A stretch of DNA of 64,000 nucleotides from Aestuariispira ectoiniformans (GTDB taxonomy: Bacteria; Pseudomonadota; Alphaproteobacteria; UBA8366; Aestuariispiraceae), in the NCBI RefSeq assembly GCF_025136295.1, contig NZ_CP062788.1, positions 3,551,588 to 3,615,587 of the forward strand. The letters are read 5' to 3'. Positions 15,456 through 24,673 of the stretch are shown here, one piece after another. The translations under genes were made by a program, and so were the position numbers. The notes under the pieces were generated by a model. The model did no database searches and was not told the origin of the DNA. It saw only the letters and a list, made by a program, of their open reading frames with translations. The stretch's first letter is position 1. Each line of letters starts with the position of its first letter.

Positions 15456-16576
15456 ATATGGTTCAGACCGTTAAGCACGCGCAATTTGCTCCAGGCCTCG
15501 TCGGAATTAACGTAACAGCCTTTCAGCTTGCGCCGCCCGCTGTTGGGGTCGAACGCCGCCCTGCCATGCAGGACCCGGCGATTATGGAAGGCCATCACAT
15601 CGCCAGCATCCAACCGGAACCGGATTTCAAAGGCCGGATCGCGCAGCACGGCGGTAAAGGCGCGCAGCGCCGCATAGACCGCCTCCATCCGCTCATAAGG
15701 CACATCCAGCGGATCGGTCAGCGCCACATGGTATCGTACCTCCTGATACTCCCCGTCCGGGCCCAGGCGGATTGTCGGCGTCTTCCAGCGTAGATCGTAA
15801 TCCTTGTCTACAAAACGGAACGGCAGGGCCGTTTCTGTCAGCAGCCTCCAGGATGCCGGATCGCGCCGCCGCAACTCTTCTGCCACCGCGAAACCATCCA
15901 CCAGCAGGCTTTCACCGCCCGAGGCCTCGTTCACAATGCAATGCAGGAATTGAAATCCCGGCGGCTGTTCGAGGTCGCAGAGGTCCGTATGCGCCTTCAG
16001 TTCCAGTGCGGTATAGGCCACATTGTTGGGATCGGGCTTGGATTCAACCGAGAAGTCCACGCCGTAATTTGTCCGCCGTAGGAAATCCACACGTTCCGCC
16101 AGCCTTTCAACCATGCCCTCTTCGCAGGTCAGGTTCTTCACGATTACAAAGCCCAGTTCCGCCTGCAGCTCCAGAAAGCGGCGCAACCCCTCTTCCGTTT
16201 CCAGAATATCGACAGCCTCAATTGTCGGCATGTCCTCCAGTATATCGAGCCCCCAAAACCGTGTAGTTGCATCCTTGCGACAAGCACCGGAATAGGCATG
16301 ATCCTGCAACCAGGCCGCCTCAAAAATGGATTCATGCCCGTCGGGCCAGCACAAGCGCAGCGCACCTGCCTGTATCTCCATCTCCAAGGGCTGAATATCT
16401 GGATCGATGGCATAGGTATCCAGCGTTCGCTCCCACGTCTGCGGGTGCAGACAGGCCGGGCAGCGGCAATTGTCCCGCAGCCAGAAGTAATGGAAGTCAC
16501 TGTTGGAGCCATCCCCCCAGTCAATCCGCAGGTCCCGCTCTCTTTCCATCAAACAGGAAATCGCTGTCGCCTTCAT
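15452..16576 (-). CDS. Gamma-butyrobetaine hydroxylase-like Fe(II)/2-oxoglutarate dioxygenase
   Basis: 374 residues. The N-terminal zinc domain has Cys37, Cys39, Cys42 ('NCRCPACLH') and His81, equivalent to the structural zinc ligands of human BBOX1. The C-terminal double-stranded beta-helix has the iron triad His196, Asp198 ('HTD') and His337, and the 2-oxoglutarate-binding Arg339 ('VLHGR'). Family members hydroxylate gamma-butyrobetaine to carnitine or related trimethylammonium compounds such as trimethyllysine or aminoethylphosphonate derivatives. The substrate here is undetermined. No carnitine dehydrogenase or betaine transporter is adjacent, although a GlxA/CdhR-type regulator occurs at 59984. 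It diverges from hutG and converges with the DJ-1 gene. Confidence 0.85.
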   Translation of the reverse strand: MKATAISCLMERERDLRIDWGDGSNSDFHYFWLRDNCRCPACLHPQTWERTLDTYAIDPDIQPLEMEIQAGALRLCWPDGHESIFEAAWLQDHAYSGACRKDATTRFWGLDILEDMPTIEAVDILETEEGLRRFLELQAELGFVIVKNLTCEEGMVERLAERVDFLRRTNYGVDFSVESKPDPNNVAYTALELKAHTDLCDLEQPPGFQFLHCIVNEASGGESLLVDGFAVAEELRRRDPASWRLLTETALPFRFVDKDYDLRWKTPTIRLGPDGEYQEVRYHVALTDPLDVPYERMEAVYAALRAFTAVLRDPAFEIRFRLDAGDVMAFHNRRVLHGRAAFDPNSGRRKLKGCYVNSDEAWSKLRVLNGLNHI

Positions 16577-16743
16577 CGCTTTACACCTCGCCGAAGCCTA
16601 TATCCCTTTCCCGACAGATACGCCTATCTCGGCCGTGATAAAATTGAGGAAAATTCACCGGTTGGTTAGTCCTTCTCGCCAAAAGACTTTGCCTGAGAAC
16701 CGATGGTGACAAACAAGACGGGCGGCGTTATATCATCCCCATC

Positions 16744-17535
16744 ATGGAAAAATTCAAATACACGCAGGGGTCCATTCCCCTTTTAATTTCCGTTCCCCAT
16801 TCGGGCGTTCACATCCCTTCCGACATTGCGGCGCGCATGACGCCGCAGGCGCTGACCACGCCAGACACGGACTGGCATGTGGACAAGCTTTACGATTTCG
16901 CCGAAGGGCTGGGCGCACATATACTCGTCGCCACCCATTCGCGTTTCGTGGTGGACCTGAACCGCCCGGCAACGGATGAAAACCTGTATCCGGGCCAGAA
17001 CACCACCGGCCTATGCCCCGTCGATACCTTCGATGAAGAACCGGTCTACAAGTCGGATGACGATCAGCCCGATGCAGAGGAAACCGCACGGCGCGTGGAA
17101 AGCTATTGGCGGCCCTATCATGACAAGCTGGCCGAAACGCTGGCAACCATTAAGGCACAGTTTGGCTATGCCCTGCTTTGGGATGCGCATTCGATCCGCT
17201 CAGAGGTGCCGCGCTTTTTCGAAGGTCGCCTGCCCGATCTGAATCTGGGTACCGCCAACGGCAAAAGCTGTGCGCCGCAACTGGCCCAGGCCCTGCAAGA
17301 CGTCGCCGAACGGGCCGACGGCTATACCGCCGCGCTGAACGGGCGTTTCAAGGGCGGTTACATCACCCGCGCCTACGGCAAGCCGGACGACAATATCCAC
17401 GCAGTGCAGCTGGAACAGTCGCAGATCACCTATATGGATGAGGAACCGCCCTTCGGTTATCGCCCTGATCTCGCCGATCAGGTCAAACCGGTGCTGCAGC
17501 AGTTGATTGAGGCAACCGCCGCCTTTAAACCGTAA
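16744..17535 (+). CDS. hutG: N-formylglutamate deformylase
   Basis: 263 residues, a usual length for HutG. It hydrolyses N-formyl-L-glutamate to glutamate and formate, the last step of the deiminase branch of histidine degradation. The motifs '[12 protein letters not shown]', '[11 protein letters not shown]', '[13 protein letters not shown]', '[14 protein letters not shown]' and '[13 protein letters not shown]' are the family's signature blocks; the His and Asp residues in them bind zinc. The presence of hutF at 20284 supports this branch. It is separated from hutI by terC and a PAS gene, and no HutC-like palindrome precedes it, so its regulation may differ from hutI/hutF. Confidence 0.9.
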   Translation: MEKFKYTQGSIPLLISVPHSGVHIPSDIAARMTPQALTTPDTDWHVDKLYDFAEGLGAHILVATHSRFVVDLNRPATDENLYPGQNTTGLCPVDTFDEEPVYKSDDDQPDAEETARRVESYWRPYHDKLAETLATIKAQFGYALLWDAHSIRSEVPRFFEGRLPDLNLGTANGKSCAPQLAQALQDVAERADGYTAALNGRFKGGYITRAYGKPDDNIHAVQLEQSQITYMDEEPPFGYRPDLADQVKPVLQQLIEATAAFKP

Positions 17536-17591
17536 CGGATAGACATTATCTGTGCGGGACCGCTTCGGTTCGGCAGGTTTACAAGGGGTGG

Positions 17592-18326
17592 ATGATCATG
17601 GATGGGTTATTGATGCTGGCGGTTGACCCGGCTGCCTGGGTGGCGCTTGTGACATTGATCGTCATGGAAGTGGTCCTTGGCATCGACAATCTGATCTTTA
17701 TCTCCATCCTGACCAACCGCCTGCCCGCCGCTCAACAGGTTCCGGCCCGTCGGCTCGGCATCGGTCTGGCGTTGATCCTGCGTCTTGGCCTGCTCAGCAT
17801 CATCGCCTGGATTGTTCAGCTTACCACTCCGGTCTTTGTCCTCTTCGATCATGGGTTTTCCTGGCGCGATCTGATTTTGATGGCGGGCGGACTGTTCCTT
17901 GTCTGGAAGGCAACAACAGAGATCCATCATAATGTGGACCCAACGCCGGAAGAGAAAAAAAGCACCTCGAAAGGGCTGGGCTTTGGTGCCGCGATCATTC
18001 AGATTCTTCTTCTGGACCTTGTCTTCTCACTGGACAGCATCATCACCGCCGTCGGCATGACACCCCATGTACCGATCATGGTGGTCGCAGTGATCGTGGC
18101 GGTCAGCGCCATGCTTCTGGCAGCCACACCTCTGTCCAATTTCATTGCCCGCAACCCGACTATTGTCATGCTGGCGCTGGGCTTTCTGCTGATGATCGGC
18201 ATGACATTGATTGCCGAGGCCTTCGGCGTTCATGTGCCCAAGGGTTATATGTATGCGGCCATGGCCTTCTCCGCGCTTGTGGAAGGTCTCAATATGCTGG
18301 CGCGCCGCGCACGGGCCGGACGTTGA
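17592..18326 (+). CDS. TerC-family integral membrane protein
   Basis: 244 residues with about seven hydrophobic spans. The family's paired acidic motifs are present: '[13 protein letters not shown]' near 24-36 and '[14 protein letters not shown]' near 146-160, both carrying the Asp residues thought to contact metal. TerC proteins move or help load Mn2+ onto exported proteins, or take part in tellurite and membrane-stress responses. No other ter genes are present, so this is the solitary housekeeping type (YkoY/YgjT class). The ATG follows AAGGGG eight bases upstream. Confidence 0.88.
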   Translation: MIMDGLLMLAVDPAAWVALVTLIVMEVVLGIDNLIFISILTNRLPAAQQVPARRLGIGLALILRLGLLSIIAWIVQLTTPVFVLFDHGFSWRDLILMAGGLFLVWKATTEIHHNVDPTPEEKKSTSKGLGFGAAIIQILLLDLVFSLDSIITAVGMTPHVPIMVVAVIVAVSAMLLAATPLSNFIARNPTIVMLALGFLLMIGMTLIAEAFGVHVPKGYMYAAMAFSALVEGLNMLARRARAGR

Positions 18327-18445
18327 ACGGGACTGAACCGTCCGAATGAATGTAACAGCAACGGCCACCATCAGAGGTTTTTCTTAACATTCCGGGCCAT
18401 CGCCTTTATGTTGAACGTGAGGGGCTTTGAACAGACAGGTATGTT

Positions 18446-18895
18446 TTGACCGAACTGAATGTTGAGAGCTGGGACCAGCGGCTGCAAAAGCTTTACCTTT
18501 ACTGGCGCTCTATTCATCGCGAGGATGGACGCCTGCCCCGTCGGCAGGAATTCGATCCCTTGGCGATATTCGACATTCTGCCCTATATCTGGATGGTCGA
18601 TATTCACCGCAATCCGCTGCGCTTCAAATTCCGCCTGATGGGAACGGAAAACGTCAATGCCATGGGCTGGGATGTGACCGGTAAATGGATAGACGAAGCC
18701 TATCCCTCCTTCCATGAAGGCGTGGAAGGCTATGCTGACTATGTTTCATTAGCCAAGGAAAAACTGCCCAGCTACCGCAAGGGCCCTGCGCATTATCATG
18801 TGCCGGAATATAAGCATATCGAACGGATCATGTTGCCTATGGTCGATGACGACGACCGTTGTAACCTGATCGTCGCCGCCACCGTCTATCGCTGA
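18446..18895 (+). CDS. Single-domain PAS protein
   Basis: 149 residues starting at a TTG with weak AGGT upstream. The sequence 'LYLYWRSIHREDGRLPRRQEFDPLAI' and 'LPYIWMVDIHRNPLRFKFRLMGT' matches the PAS_5-type family that is abundant in Rhodospirillales and related groups, usually as one small domain with no attached output. A role in ligand or redox sensing is assumed for the family; none is shown. The window gives no partner; it lies between terC and the convergent hutI, 12 bases from the hutI stop. Confidence 0.72.
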   Translation: MTELNVESWDQRLQKLYLYWRSIHREDGRLPRRQEFDPLAIFDILPYIWMVDIHRNPLRFKFRLMGTENVNAMGWDVTGKWIDEAYPSFHEGVEGYADYVSLAKEKLPSYRKGPAHYHVPEYKHIERIMLPMVDDDDRCNLIVAATVYR

Positions 18896-18907
18896 TCCGG
18901 CAACATC

Positions 18908-20137
18908 CTATCGTACAACGTGACCGGCGTGAACAACCCCTGCGCAGGGGTTATGGCCGAAGCGATAGGCGAGTTCCGCCGGTTCTTCCACATCCCAAAG
19001 CACAAAATCCGCCTGCTTGCCGACTGTCAGCGTACCCACATGGTCGCCCAGGCCCAGGGCTTTGGCACCGTTCCGGGTGATCCCGGCCAGTGCGTCTTCC
19101 GGCGTCATGCGGAAGAGTGTGCAGGCCATGTTCAGCATCAACAGCAGGCTGGTAACCGGCGAGGAACCGGGATTGCTGTCGGTGGCAAGCGCGATATCCA
19201 CGCCGTGCTCGCGGAAAGCCTCCATCGGCGGGAACTTGGTTTCGCGCAGGAAGTAGAAAGCCCCCGGCAGCAGGACGGCCACCGTGCCAGCCTTGCCCAT
19301 TGCCTTTGCGGCATCTTCGTTGGTGTATTCCAGATGATCGGCCGACAGCGCGTGATATTTGGCAGCGAGGCCCGCGCCATTCAGGTCGGAAAGCTGGTCT
19401 GCATGCAGTTTGACAGGGATGCCATAGCGGGCAGCCGCCTGGAACAGCTTTTCCGTCTGTTCCGGTGAGAAGGCAATCCCCTCGCAGAAGGCATCCACCG
19501 CATCGGCCAGCCCCTCCTCCGCCGCCGCAGGCAGCATCTCGGAACAGACCAGATCGATATAGTCGTCCGCACGATCCTTATATTCCGGCGGCAGGGCATG
19601 CGCACCAAGGAAGGTCGTCTTGACCGTCACGGCATGCTGTTCACCCAAACGCCGCGCCACGCGCAACATCTTCAACTCGGTTTCGGTATCCAGCCCGTAG
19701 CCGGATTTGATCTCAACCGTCGTCACGCCCTCACTCAGCAATTGCTCCAGACGGATGGAGGCACTCTCCAACAACTCTTCTTCCAAGGCCGCGCGGGTCG
19801 CTTTCACCGTGGAGATGATACCACCGCCCGCCTTGGCGATTTCCTCGTAAGACGCCCCCTCCAGACGCAGTTCAAACTCCCGCGCGCGATTACCGCCATA
19901 GACCAGATGGGTGTGACAATCCACCAGGCCCGGCGTGATCCAGCGCCCGCGAGCATCACGCACATGGGTAGCCAGGGTTTCCGGCTTGCCCGGCAGGTGT
20001 TTCATCCGCCCGACCCAGGCGATCCGGTCGCCTTCGACGGCAATCGCCCCATCACGGATCGCGCCATAGGGCTGACGCCCCGGCTCTTCCGGGTCCATGG
20101 TGGCGATATGCGCGTTGGTCCAAAGCGTGTCCCACAT
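18908..20137 (-). CDS. hutI: Imidazolonepropionase
   Basis: About 409 residues from ATG 20137 (GGAG eight bases upstream; an upstream in-frame ATG lacks this). It hydrolyses 4-imidazolone-5-propionate to N-formimino-glutamate, step three of histidine degradation. Amidohydrolase-fold metal ligands are visible: '[12 protein letters not shown]' (HxH), '[10 protein letters not shown]', '[11 protein letters not shown]' and 'LATDSNPGS'. The product is the substrate of HutF, encoded divergently 146 bases away. A palindrome resembling HutC operators lies between the two starts, just upstream of this gene. Confidence 0.95.
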   Translation of the reverse strand: MWDTLWTNAHIATMDPEEPGRQPYGAIRDGAIAVEGDRIAWVGRMKHLPGKPETLATHVRDARGRWITPGLVDCHTHLVYGGNRAREFELRLEGASYEEIAKAGGGIISTVKATRAALEEELLESASIRLEQLLSEGVTTVEIKSGYGLDTETELKMLRVARRLGEQHAVTVKTTFLGAHALPPEYKDRADDYIDLVCSEMLPAAAEEGLADAVDAFCEGIAFSPEQTEKLFQAAARYGIPVKLHADQLSDLNGAGLAAKYHALSADHLEYTNEDAAKAMGKAGTVAVLLPGAFYFLRETKFPPMEAFREHGVDIALATDSNPGSSPVTSLLLMLNMACTLFRMTPEDALAGITRNGAKALGLGDHVGTLTVGKQADFVLWDVEEPAELAYRFGHNPCAGVVHAGHVVR

Positions 20138-20170
20138 CTGACTTACTCCAATCTGATCCTGACGGCGGAA

Positions 20171-20194
20171 TCTAACTTGTATATACAAGCTAGA
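20171..20194. promoter_or_regulatory. HutC-like operator between hutI and hutF
   Basis: The perfect 14-base palindrome CTTGTATATACAAG (20176-20189) is flanked by outer half-sites TCTA (20171-20174) and TAGA (20191-20194). This core is like the GntR-family HutC operator (TTGTATATACAA type). It sits 34-57 bases upstream of hutI and about 90 bases upstream of hutF, so one dimer could control both. hutC is not in the window. Confidence 0.72.
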
Positions 20195-20283
20195 TTAGTC
20201 ATACTGGCCGGGAAATTCAAAGGGTAATCCTGCCTGGAAGATGTTATTTTTCCGGCGGGCAGTGTAACAGGAATCAAAGCGCC

Positions 20284-21672
20284 ATGACCAATCGCCTTTA
20301 CGCCAAAACCGCCCTCCTTGCCGATGGCTGGGCCCGGGATGTATTGCTGGAATGGGATGCACGGGGCAGGCTTACCAATGTCTCGAAAAACACTGCCGCT
20401 GACGATCTTGCCAATGTCGATCAGGCCACAGGGCCGGTCATTCCCGGCATGAGCAACCTGCATTCCCATGCCTTCCAACGCGCCATGGCGGGCCTGGCGG
20501 AACGGATGGGCGACCCCCGCGACAGTTTCTGGACCTGGCGCGAAGTCATGTATTCCTTCCTGGCGCGGATCACCCCCGATGATGCCCACGCCATTGCGGC
20601 ACAGCTTTACATGGAATGCCTGAAACGCGGCTATACGGCGATTGGCGAATTTCATTACCTGCACCACGCCCCGGGCGGCGCGCATTACGACGACATCGCG
20701 GAAATGTCGAAACAGGTTGTGGGCGCTGCGACGGAAATCGGGCTGGGCATCACCCATCTGCCAGTGCTTTATGCCTTTGGCGGTTTCGGTGAGCAGCCGC
20801 TGGGTGAGGCGCAGCAACGCTTTAAGAACGATGCGGACGGTATCCTCGAAATCATTCAGGCCACCAGCCGCGCCTTTGCCGACAATCCCGACGTGCGGGT
20901 TGGTCTGGCGCCGCACAGCCTGCGGGCGGTGAACAAGGCCATGCTGGTCAAGGCCGTTAGCGGCCTGCATGGCATGACGGACGATGCGCCGGTCCATATC
21001 CACATTGCCGAACAGATCAAGGAAGTGGACGACTGCATCACCTGGTCCGGCAGCCGCCCGGTGGACTGGCTTTACGATCATATGGATGTGGATGCGCGCT
21101 GGTGCCTCATCCATGCAACCCATCTGACAGACGGTGAATGCGACCGGATTGCTGCCTCCAAGGCCGTTGCGGGCATCTGCCCGACCACCGAAGGCAATCT
21201 GGGCGATGGCCTGTTCCCCATGCTGCGCTTTCGGGAAAAACAAGGTGTCTGGGGCGTTGGCTCCGACAGCCATGTCAGCCAATGCCCGGTGGAAGAGCTG
21301 CGCTTGCTGGAATATGGACAACGCCTGTTACACCGGCGCCGCAACCTGATCGCCAGTGAGGAGCGCGCCTCAGTGGGAGCGACCCTTTGGGGCGAAGCCG
21401 CCCTGGGCGGGGCACAGGCCCTGGGCCGCGAGGCGGGCGAACTGGCCGTCGGCAAGCGGGCCGATCTGGTCGTTCTAAACGGCGACCATGTAAACCTGGC
21501 AGGCCGTGAGGGCGACACCATCCTTGACGCCCTGGTCTTTGCCGGAAATGAATGCCTGGTTCGTGACGTTATGGTCGGCGGAAACTGGCGCATCCGGGCG
21601 GGACATCACACCCAGGAGGATGCTATCCGCGATCGCTATAAATCAACTTTGGCAAAGCTGCTGGCTGAATGA
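20284..21672 (+). CDS. hutF: Formimidoylglutamate deiminase
   Basis: 462 residues. It converts N-formimino-L-glutamate to N-formyl-L-glutamate plus ammonia, which HutG then cleaves. Amidohydrolase motifs: 'GMSNLHSHAFQRAMAGLAER' (HxH), 'VHIHIAEQ', 'HATHLTDGE' and 'GVGSDSHVS' with the metal-binding Asp. 'FWTWREVMY' is typical of HutF rather than of guanine or cytosine deaminases. It diverges from hutI across a HutC-like operator. The last codons overlap the start of a GNAT gene (ATGA), implying co-translation. Confidence 0.94.
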   Translation: MTNRLYAKTALLADGWARDVLLEWDARGRLTNVSKNTAADDLANVDQATGPVIPGMSNLHSHAFQRAMAGLAERMGDPRDSFWTWREVMYSFLARITPDDAHAIAAQLYMECLKRGYTAIGEFHYLHHAPGGAHYDDIAEMSKQVVGAATEIGLGITHLPVLYAFGGFGEQPLGEAQQRFKNDADGILEIIQATSRAFADNPDVRVGLAPHSLRAVNKAMLVKAVSGLHGMTDDAPVHIHIAEQIKEVDDCITWSGSRPVDWLYDHMDVDARWCLIHATHLTDGECDRIAASKAVAGICPTTEGNLGDGLFPMLRFREKQGVWGVGSDSHVSQCPVEELRLLEYGQRLLHRRRNLIASEERASVGATLWGEAALGGAQALGREAGELAVGKRADLVVLNGDHVNLAGREGDTILDALVFAGNECLVRDVMVGGNWRIRAGHHTQEDAIRDRYKSTLAKLLAE

Positions 21673-22175
21673 CAGATACACGCACCATCGACATCCGCCC
21701 CACCCGTGAGGCCGACCTGGCCCCACTGCGCGCCCTGATCGTGGAGACATGGCACGCAACCTATGACGCGACCATGGGCGCGGACCGCGTCACGGCAATC
21801 ACCAACGATTGGCATAGTCTTGAGCGATTGACCCGTGAGATTGAGCACCCGAAAGCCATCAGCCTGATTGCCACTGAGGGCGACAGGCTCCTTGGGCATG
21901 TTCTGCTTACAAACCTGGGCCAACAGGACGTGCAACTCGCCCGGCTTTACGTCAACCCAACCGCACAACACGGCGGAATCGGCACCAGCCTGCTTAACGC
22001 CACGTTGAACCAGACTGATGGGGCAACATCGATGTCACTGGAAGTAGAAGAAGCCAATAGCAAGGCCCGAGACTTTTATGCCAAGCATGGTTTCAAGCAG
22101 ATCGAACGCCACTCCAATTGCGGTGATCAGGACGGAATCCCGACGTTGATCCTCAGGAAATTTCTTTCGCTTTAG
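21669..22175 (+). CDS. GNAT-family N-acetyltransferase coupled to hutF
   Basis: 168 residues. The GNAT fold is recognisable: 'TREADLAPLRALIVETWHATYD' (beta1-alpha1), 'LGQQDVQLARLYVNPTAQHGGIGTSLLNA' (beta4 and the acetyl-CoA pyrophosphate loop, a variant of Q/RxxGxG/A) and 'VEEANSKARDFYAKHGFKQI' (motif B). It transfers an acetyl group from acetyl-CoA to an unknown amine. Its ATG is inside the hutF stop region (ATGA), so it is translationally coupled to histidine degradation. This association is not part of the textbook hut pathway. It ends convergently in the M23 gene with a 4-base stop overlap. Confidence 0.83.
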   Translation: MTDTRTIDIRPTREADLAPLRALIVETWHATYDATMGADRVTAITNDWHSLERLTREIEHPKAISLIATEGDRLLGHVLLTNLGQQDVQLARLYVNPTAQHGGIGTSLLNATLNQTDGATSMSLEVEEANSKARDFYAKHGFKQIERHSNCGDQDGIPTLILRKFLSL

Positions 22176-23002
22176 CCCTCGCCTTCCATCGGCGGGACCA
22201 GAAGCTGTGGGTCGATGCGTTTGTTGAACCAGTTGATGCGCCAATCCAGATGCGGGCCGGTTGCACGCCCCGTGGCACCGACGGTACCGATCGGCTCCCC
22301 TTTCTTCACGAACTGACCTTCCTTCACCAGGATCGACTTCATATGCAGGAAGCCGGACTGAACCCCATGCCCGTGGTCCAGCAGCAATGTGCCACCGGAA
22401 AAATACATGTCCGGATAGGCGAGCGAGACGATACCCGACGCGGGCGCGATCACCGTTGATCCCTCCGGTGCGGCGATATCGACACCGTAATGAGGCTGGC
22501 GCGGCTGGCCGTTCAGGATACGCTGACTGCCATAGACGCCGGAAATCGGCCCATGTGCAGGCCAGATGAAGCCCTCGGCAAACCAGGTTTCCGGCGTATC
22601 GCGGTCGCGCGCCTTGCGCACCAATGCACCTTCCTTGTGGATACGGTCGAGGACCTCTTTCGGCGGTGTCACCTTTTTCTGGTCCAGGCCGTCGATCCGT
22701 TGAATTTTGAAGTCACGGTCCTTGATATGCAGGACACGCTTTTCCGTCTGACCATCCGGGTAGGTCACCGTCAGCGCCATTTCCGCCGGATCATCCCGGT
22801 GAAAGCCGATAACGAAAACCCCATCTTCGGAGACCAGCACATCACGTCCGGCGAAATGCACCTTGCTTCCCGGTTCGATATGACCGACCGCCAAACCGCC
22901 CTGGGCGATCGGGCCATCAAGTGTAAACCGGCTTTCCGCCGCCCGGACCGGCATCGACAGGATGGCCGTGAGGAATGCAAAGATCAGCAGCCAGTTTTTC
23001 AC
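22172..23002 (-). CDS. Exported M23-family (LytM) peptidase-like protein
   Basis: 276 residues with a signal peptide ('MKNWLLIFAFLTAILSMPVRA', cleavage likely after AAE or VRA). The N-terminal half is beta-rich. The C-terminal LytM domain carries 'HYGVDIAAPEGS' (His and Asp zinc ligands), 'GFLHMKSILV', and 'TGPHLDWRINW', where the usual HxH is HxD, so the third zinc ligand is an Asp or the site is altered. This variant recurs in alphaproteobacterial relatives by my recollection, but activity is uncertain. It overlaps the xseA start by four bases and is probably co-transcribed after xseA. Likely role: peptidoglycan hydrolysis or activation of another hydrolase. Confidence 0.85.
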   Translation of the reverse strand: MKNWLLIFAFLTAILSMPVRAAESRFTLDGPIAQGGLAVGHIEPGSKVHFAGRDVLVSEDGVFVIGFHRDDPAEMALTVTYPDGQTEKRVLHIKDRDFKIQRIDGLDQKKVTPPKEVLDRIHKEGALVRKARDRDTPETWFAEGFIWPAHGPISGVYGSQRILNGQPRQPHYGVDIAAPEGSTVIAPASGIVSLAYPDMYFSGGTLLLDHGHGVQSGFLHMKSILVKEGQFVKKGEPIGTVGATGRATGPHLDWRINWFNKRIDPQLLVPPMEGEG

Positions 23003-24570
23003 AACAGTTCCCCTTGTCGGTCGTCGGATTTAGGTTTCGGTTTCTTTGCCTCCGCCTTTTTAGGCTCGGCCTGCTTCTTCTCGGGGCGTTTCGGTTGCGG
23101 CTGGCGCTTGGCTGTTACGGCGGAGGCAAAGCTTTCCACGCCGACCATCGCATCCACATCGCCATCCTGGAATTTGATACTGATGGAATCGCCATATTCC
23201 AGGGCTTCGGCCTTGCTGACCAACTTGCCTTCGTCATCCTGAACCACGGCATAGCCACGGCTCAACACACTGCGATAGGACAGGTTTTCCAATCGGAAGC
23301 CCATTTGCTCCAGCCGGTCAGTACGATCCTGCAGCAGACGTGTGCCCGCCGCCTCCAACCGTTCGCCCAGACGGGAATGCTCATATCGCGCTTCTGATCG
23401 CTGTCGGCTCTGGTTCAACGCAAGGCCAAGACGATCCGCCAGACCGGCCAACCGTTCTGCCTTGAAATCCAGCACCTCACGCGGGCTGCGCAGGCGGGAC
23501 CCGGCCAAGGCCAGACGCTGACTGCGTTCTTTGAAACCGCTTTGCCAGCCCAGGGCGAGGCGTTCAGTGAAATCATCCAGACGCTGGCTTGCCACCTGCA
23601 ACAGGCTGTCCGGGCGCGGCAGCCCCCGGCCCAGACCTTCCACGTCGCGGGCATGACTTTGCAACTGTCTTGTCATCGCGCCCAGCGCCCGCCGATCCAG
23701 ATCCCGCACCATGGCGATCAGGTCGGTCCGCACCGGCACCGCCATTTCGGCCGCCGCCGTCGGTGTGGGCGCCCGCCGGTCGGCGGCATAGTCGATCAAT
23801 GTGGTATCGGTTTCATGGCCCACGGCGGAAATCAGCGGAATCTCGCTATTGGCCGCGGCACGCACCACGATTTCCTCGTTGAACGCCCAGAGGTCTTCCA
23901 GGCTGCCGCCGCCGCGCGCCACGATCAGCACATCGGGCCGCGGCACCGGGCCGCCCGAAGGCAGGGCATTAAATCCTTCAATGGCACGGGCCACCTGTTC
24001 CGCCGCTGCGTCGCCCTGAACCACCACGGGCCAGAGCAGCACATGGCGTGGGAAACGGTCCGCCAGGCGGTGCATGATATCGCGGATCACCGCCCCCGTC
24101 GGCGATGTCACCACCCCGATCACCTCCGGCAGGAAGGGGATATCGCGCTTGCGTTCCGGTGCGAACAGGCCTTCGGCTGCCAGCTTGCGCTTCCGCTCTT
24201 CCAACAGCTTCAACAGCGCGCCCTCGCCTGCCAGTTCCATACTTTCAATGACAATCTGGTATTTCGACCGGCCGGGATAGGTTGTCAGCTTGCCGGTGAC
24301 GACCACTTCCAGCCCATCTTCCGGATTGACCGACAGTTTGGACGCCGTACCGCGCCAACAGACGCCATCAATGACCGAATCAGTGTCCTTCAGCGCCATA
24401 TACATATGGCCCGAGGCCGCCCGTTTGAATCCGGAAATCTCGCCGCGCACACGCACATAGGAAAAGGCGTCTTCCACCGTGCGTTTAAGGGCAAGGCTCA
24501 ACTCCGTAACGGAGAGTTCCGGCAGGTTGGACTGACGTGGTTTTTCGGGTTGGCTGAATAAGTCACTCAT
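22999..24570 (-). CDS. xseA: Exodeoxyribonuclease VII large subunit
   Basis: About 523 residues from ATG 24570 ('MSDLFSQPEK'), where similarity begins; the frame is open further upstream but includes the divergent ohrR promoter. The N-terminal OB-fold ('ELSVTELSLALKRTVEDAF', 'VRVRGEISGFKRAASGHMYM') is followed by the catalytic core ('VVTSPTGAVIRDIMHRLADRFP', 'ARGGGSLEDLWAFNEE', 'SAVGHETDTTLIDYAADRRA') and a long coiled coil that binds XseB. It degrades single-stranded DNA in mismatch and damage repair. A Lys/Pro-rich C-terminal tail of about 40 residues is an extra. xseB is not nearby. Translation is coupled to the M23 gene. Confidence 0.94.
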   Translation of the reverse strand: MSDLFSQPEKPRQSNLPELSVTELSLALKRTVEDAFSYVRVRGEISGFKRAASGHMYMALKDTDSVIDGVCWRGTASKLSVNPEDGLEVVVTGKLTTYPGRSKYQIVIESMELAGEGALLKLLEERKRKLAAEGLFAPERKRDIPFLPEVIGVVTSPTGAVIRDIMHRLADRFPRHVLLWPVVVQGDAAAEQVARAIEGFNALPSGGPVPRPDVLIVARGGGSLEDLWAFNEEIVVRAAANSEIPLISAVGHETDTTLIDYAADRRAPTPTAAAEMAVPVRTDLIAMVRDLDRRALGAMTRQLQSHARDVEGLGRGLPRPDSLLQVASQRLDDFTERLALGWQSGFKERSQRLALAGSRLRSPREVLDFKAERLAGLADRLGLALNQSRQRSEARYEHSRLGERLEAAGTRLLQDRTDRLEQMGFRLENLSYRSVLSRGYAVVQDDEGKLVSKAEALEYGDSISIKFQDGDVDAMVGVESFASAVTAKRQPQPKRPEKKQAEPKKAEAKKPKPKSDDRQGELL

Positions 24571-24645
24571 GGCCGGCATTTTAGTGGTGTCGTCCACCCG
24601 GGCCAAACAGAAACCCAAAAAAAATTCAAAACACCCCTTGTGATT

Positions 24646-24661
24646 ATATCGCGCACGATAC
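24646..24661. promoter_or_regulatory. OhrR-box-like palindrome ahead of ohrR
   Basis: ATATCGCGCACGATAC at 24646-24661 differs at two positions from the perfect palindrome upstream of ohr (25221-25236). It lies 13 bases before the ohrR start and 76 bases before divergent xseA, so OhrR probably represses its own gene here. Confidence 0.65.
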
Positions 24662-24673
24662 ATATTGAATGTC

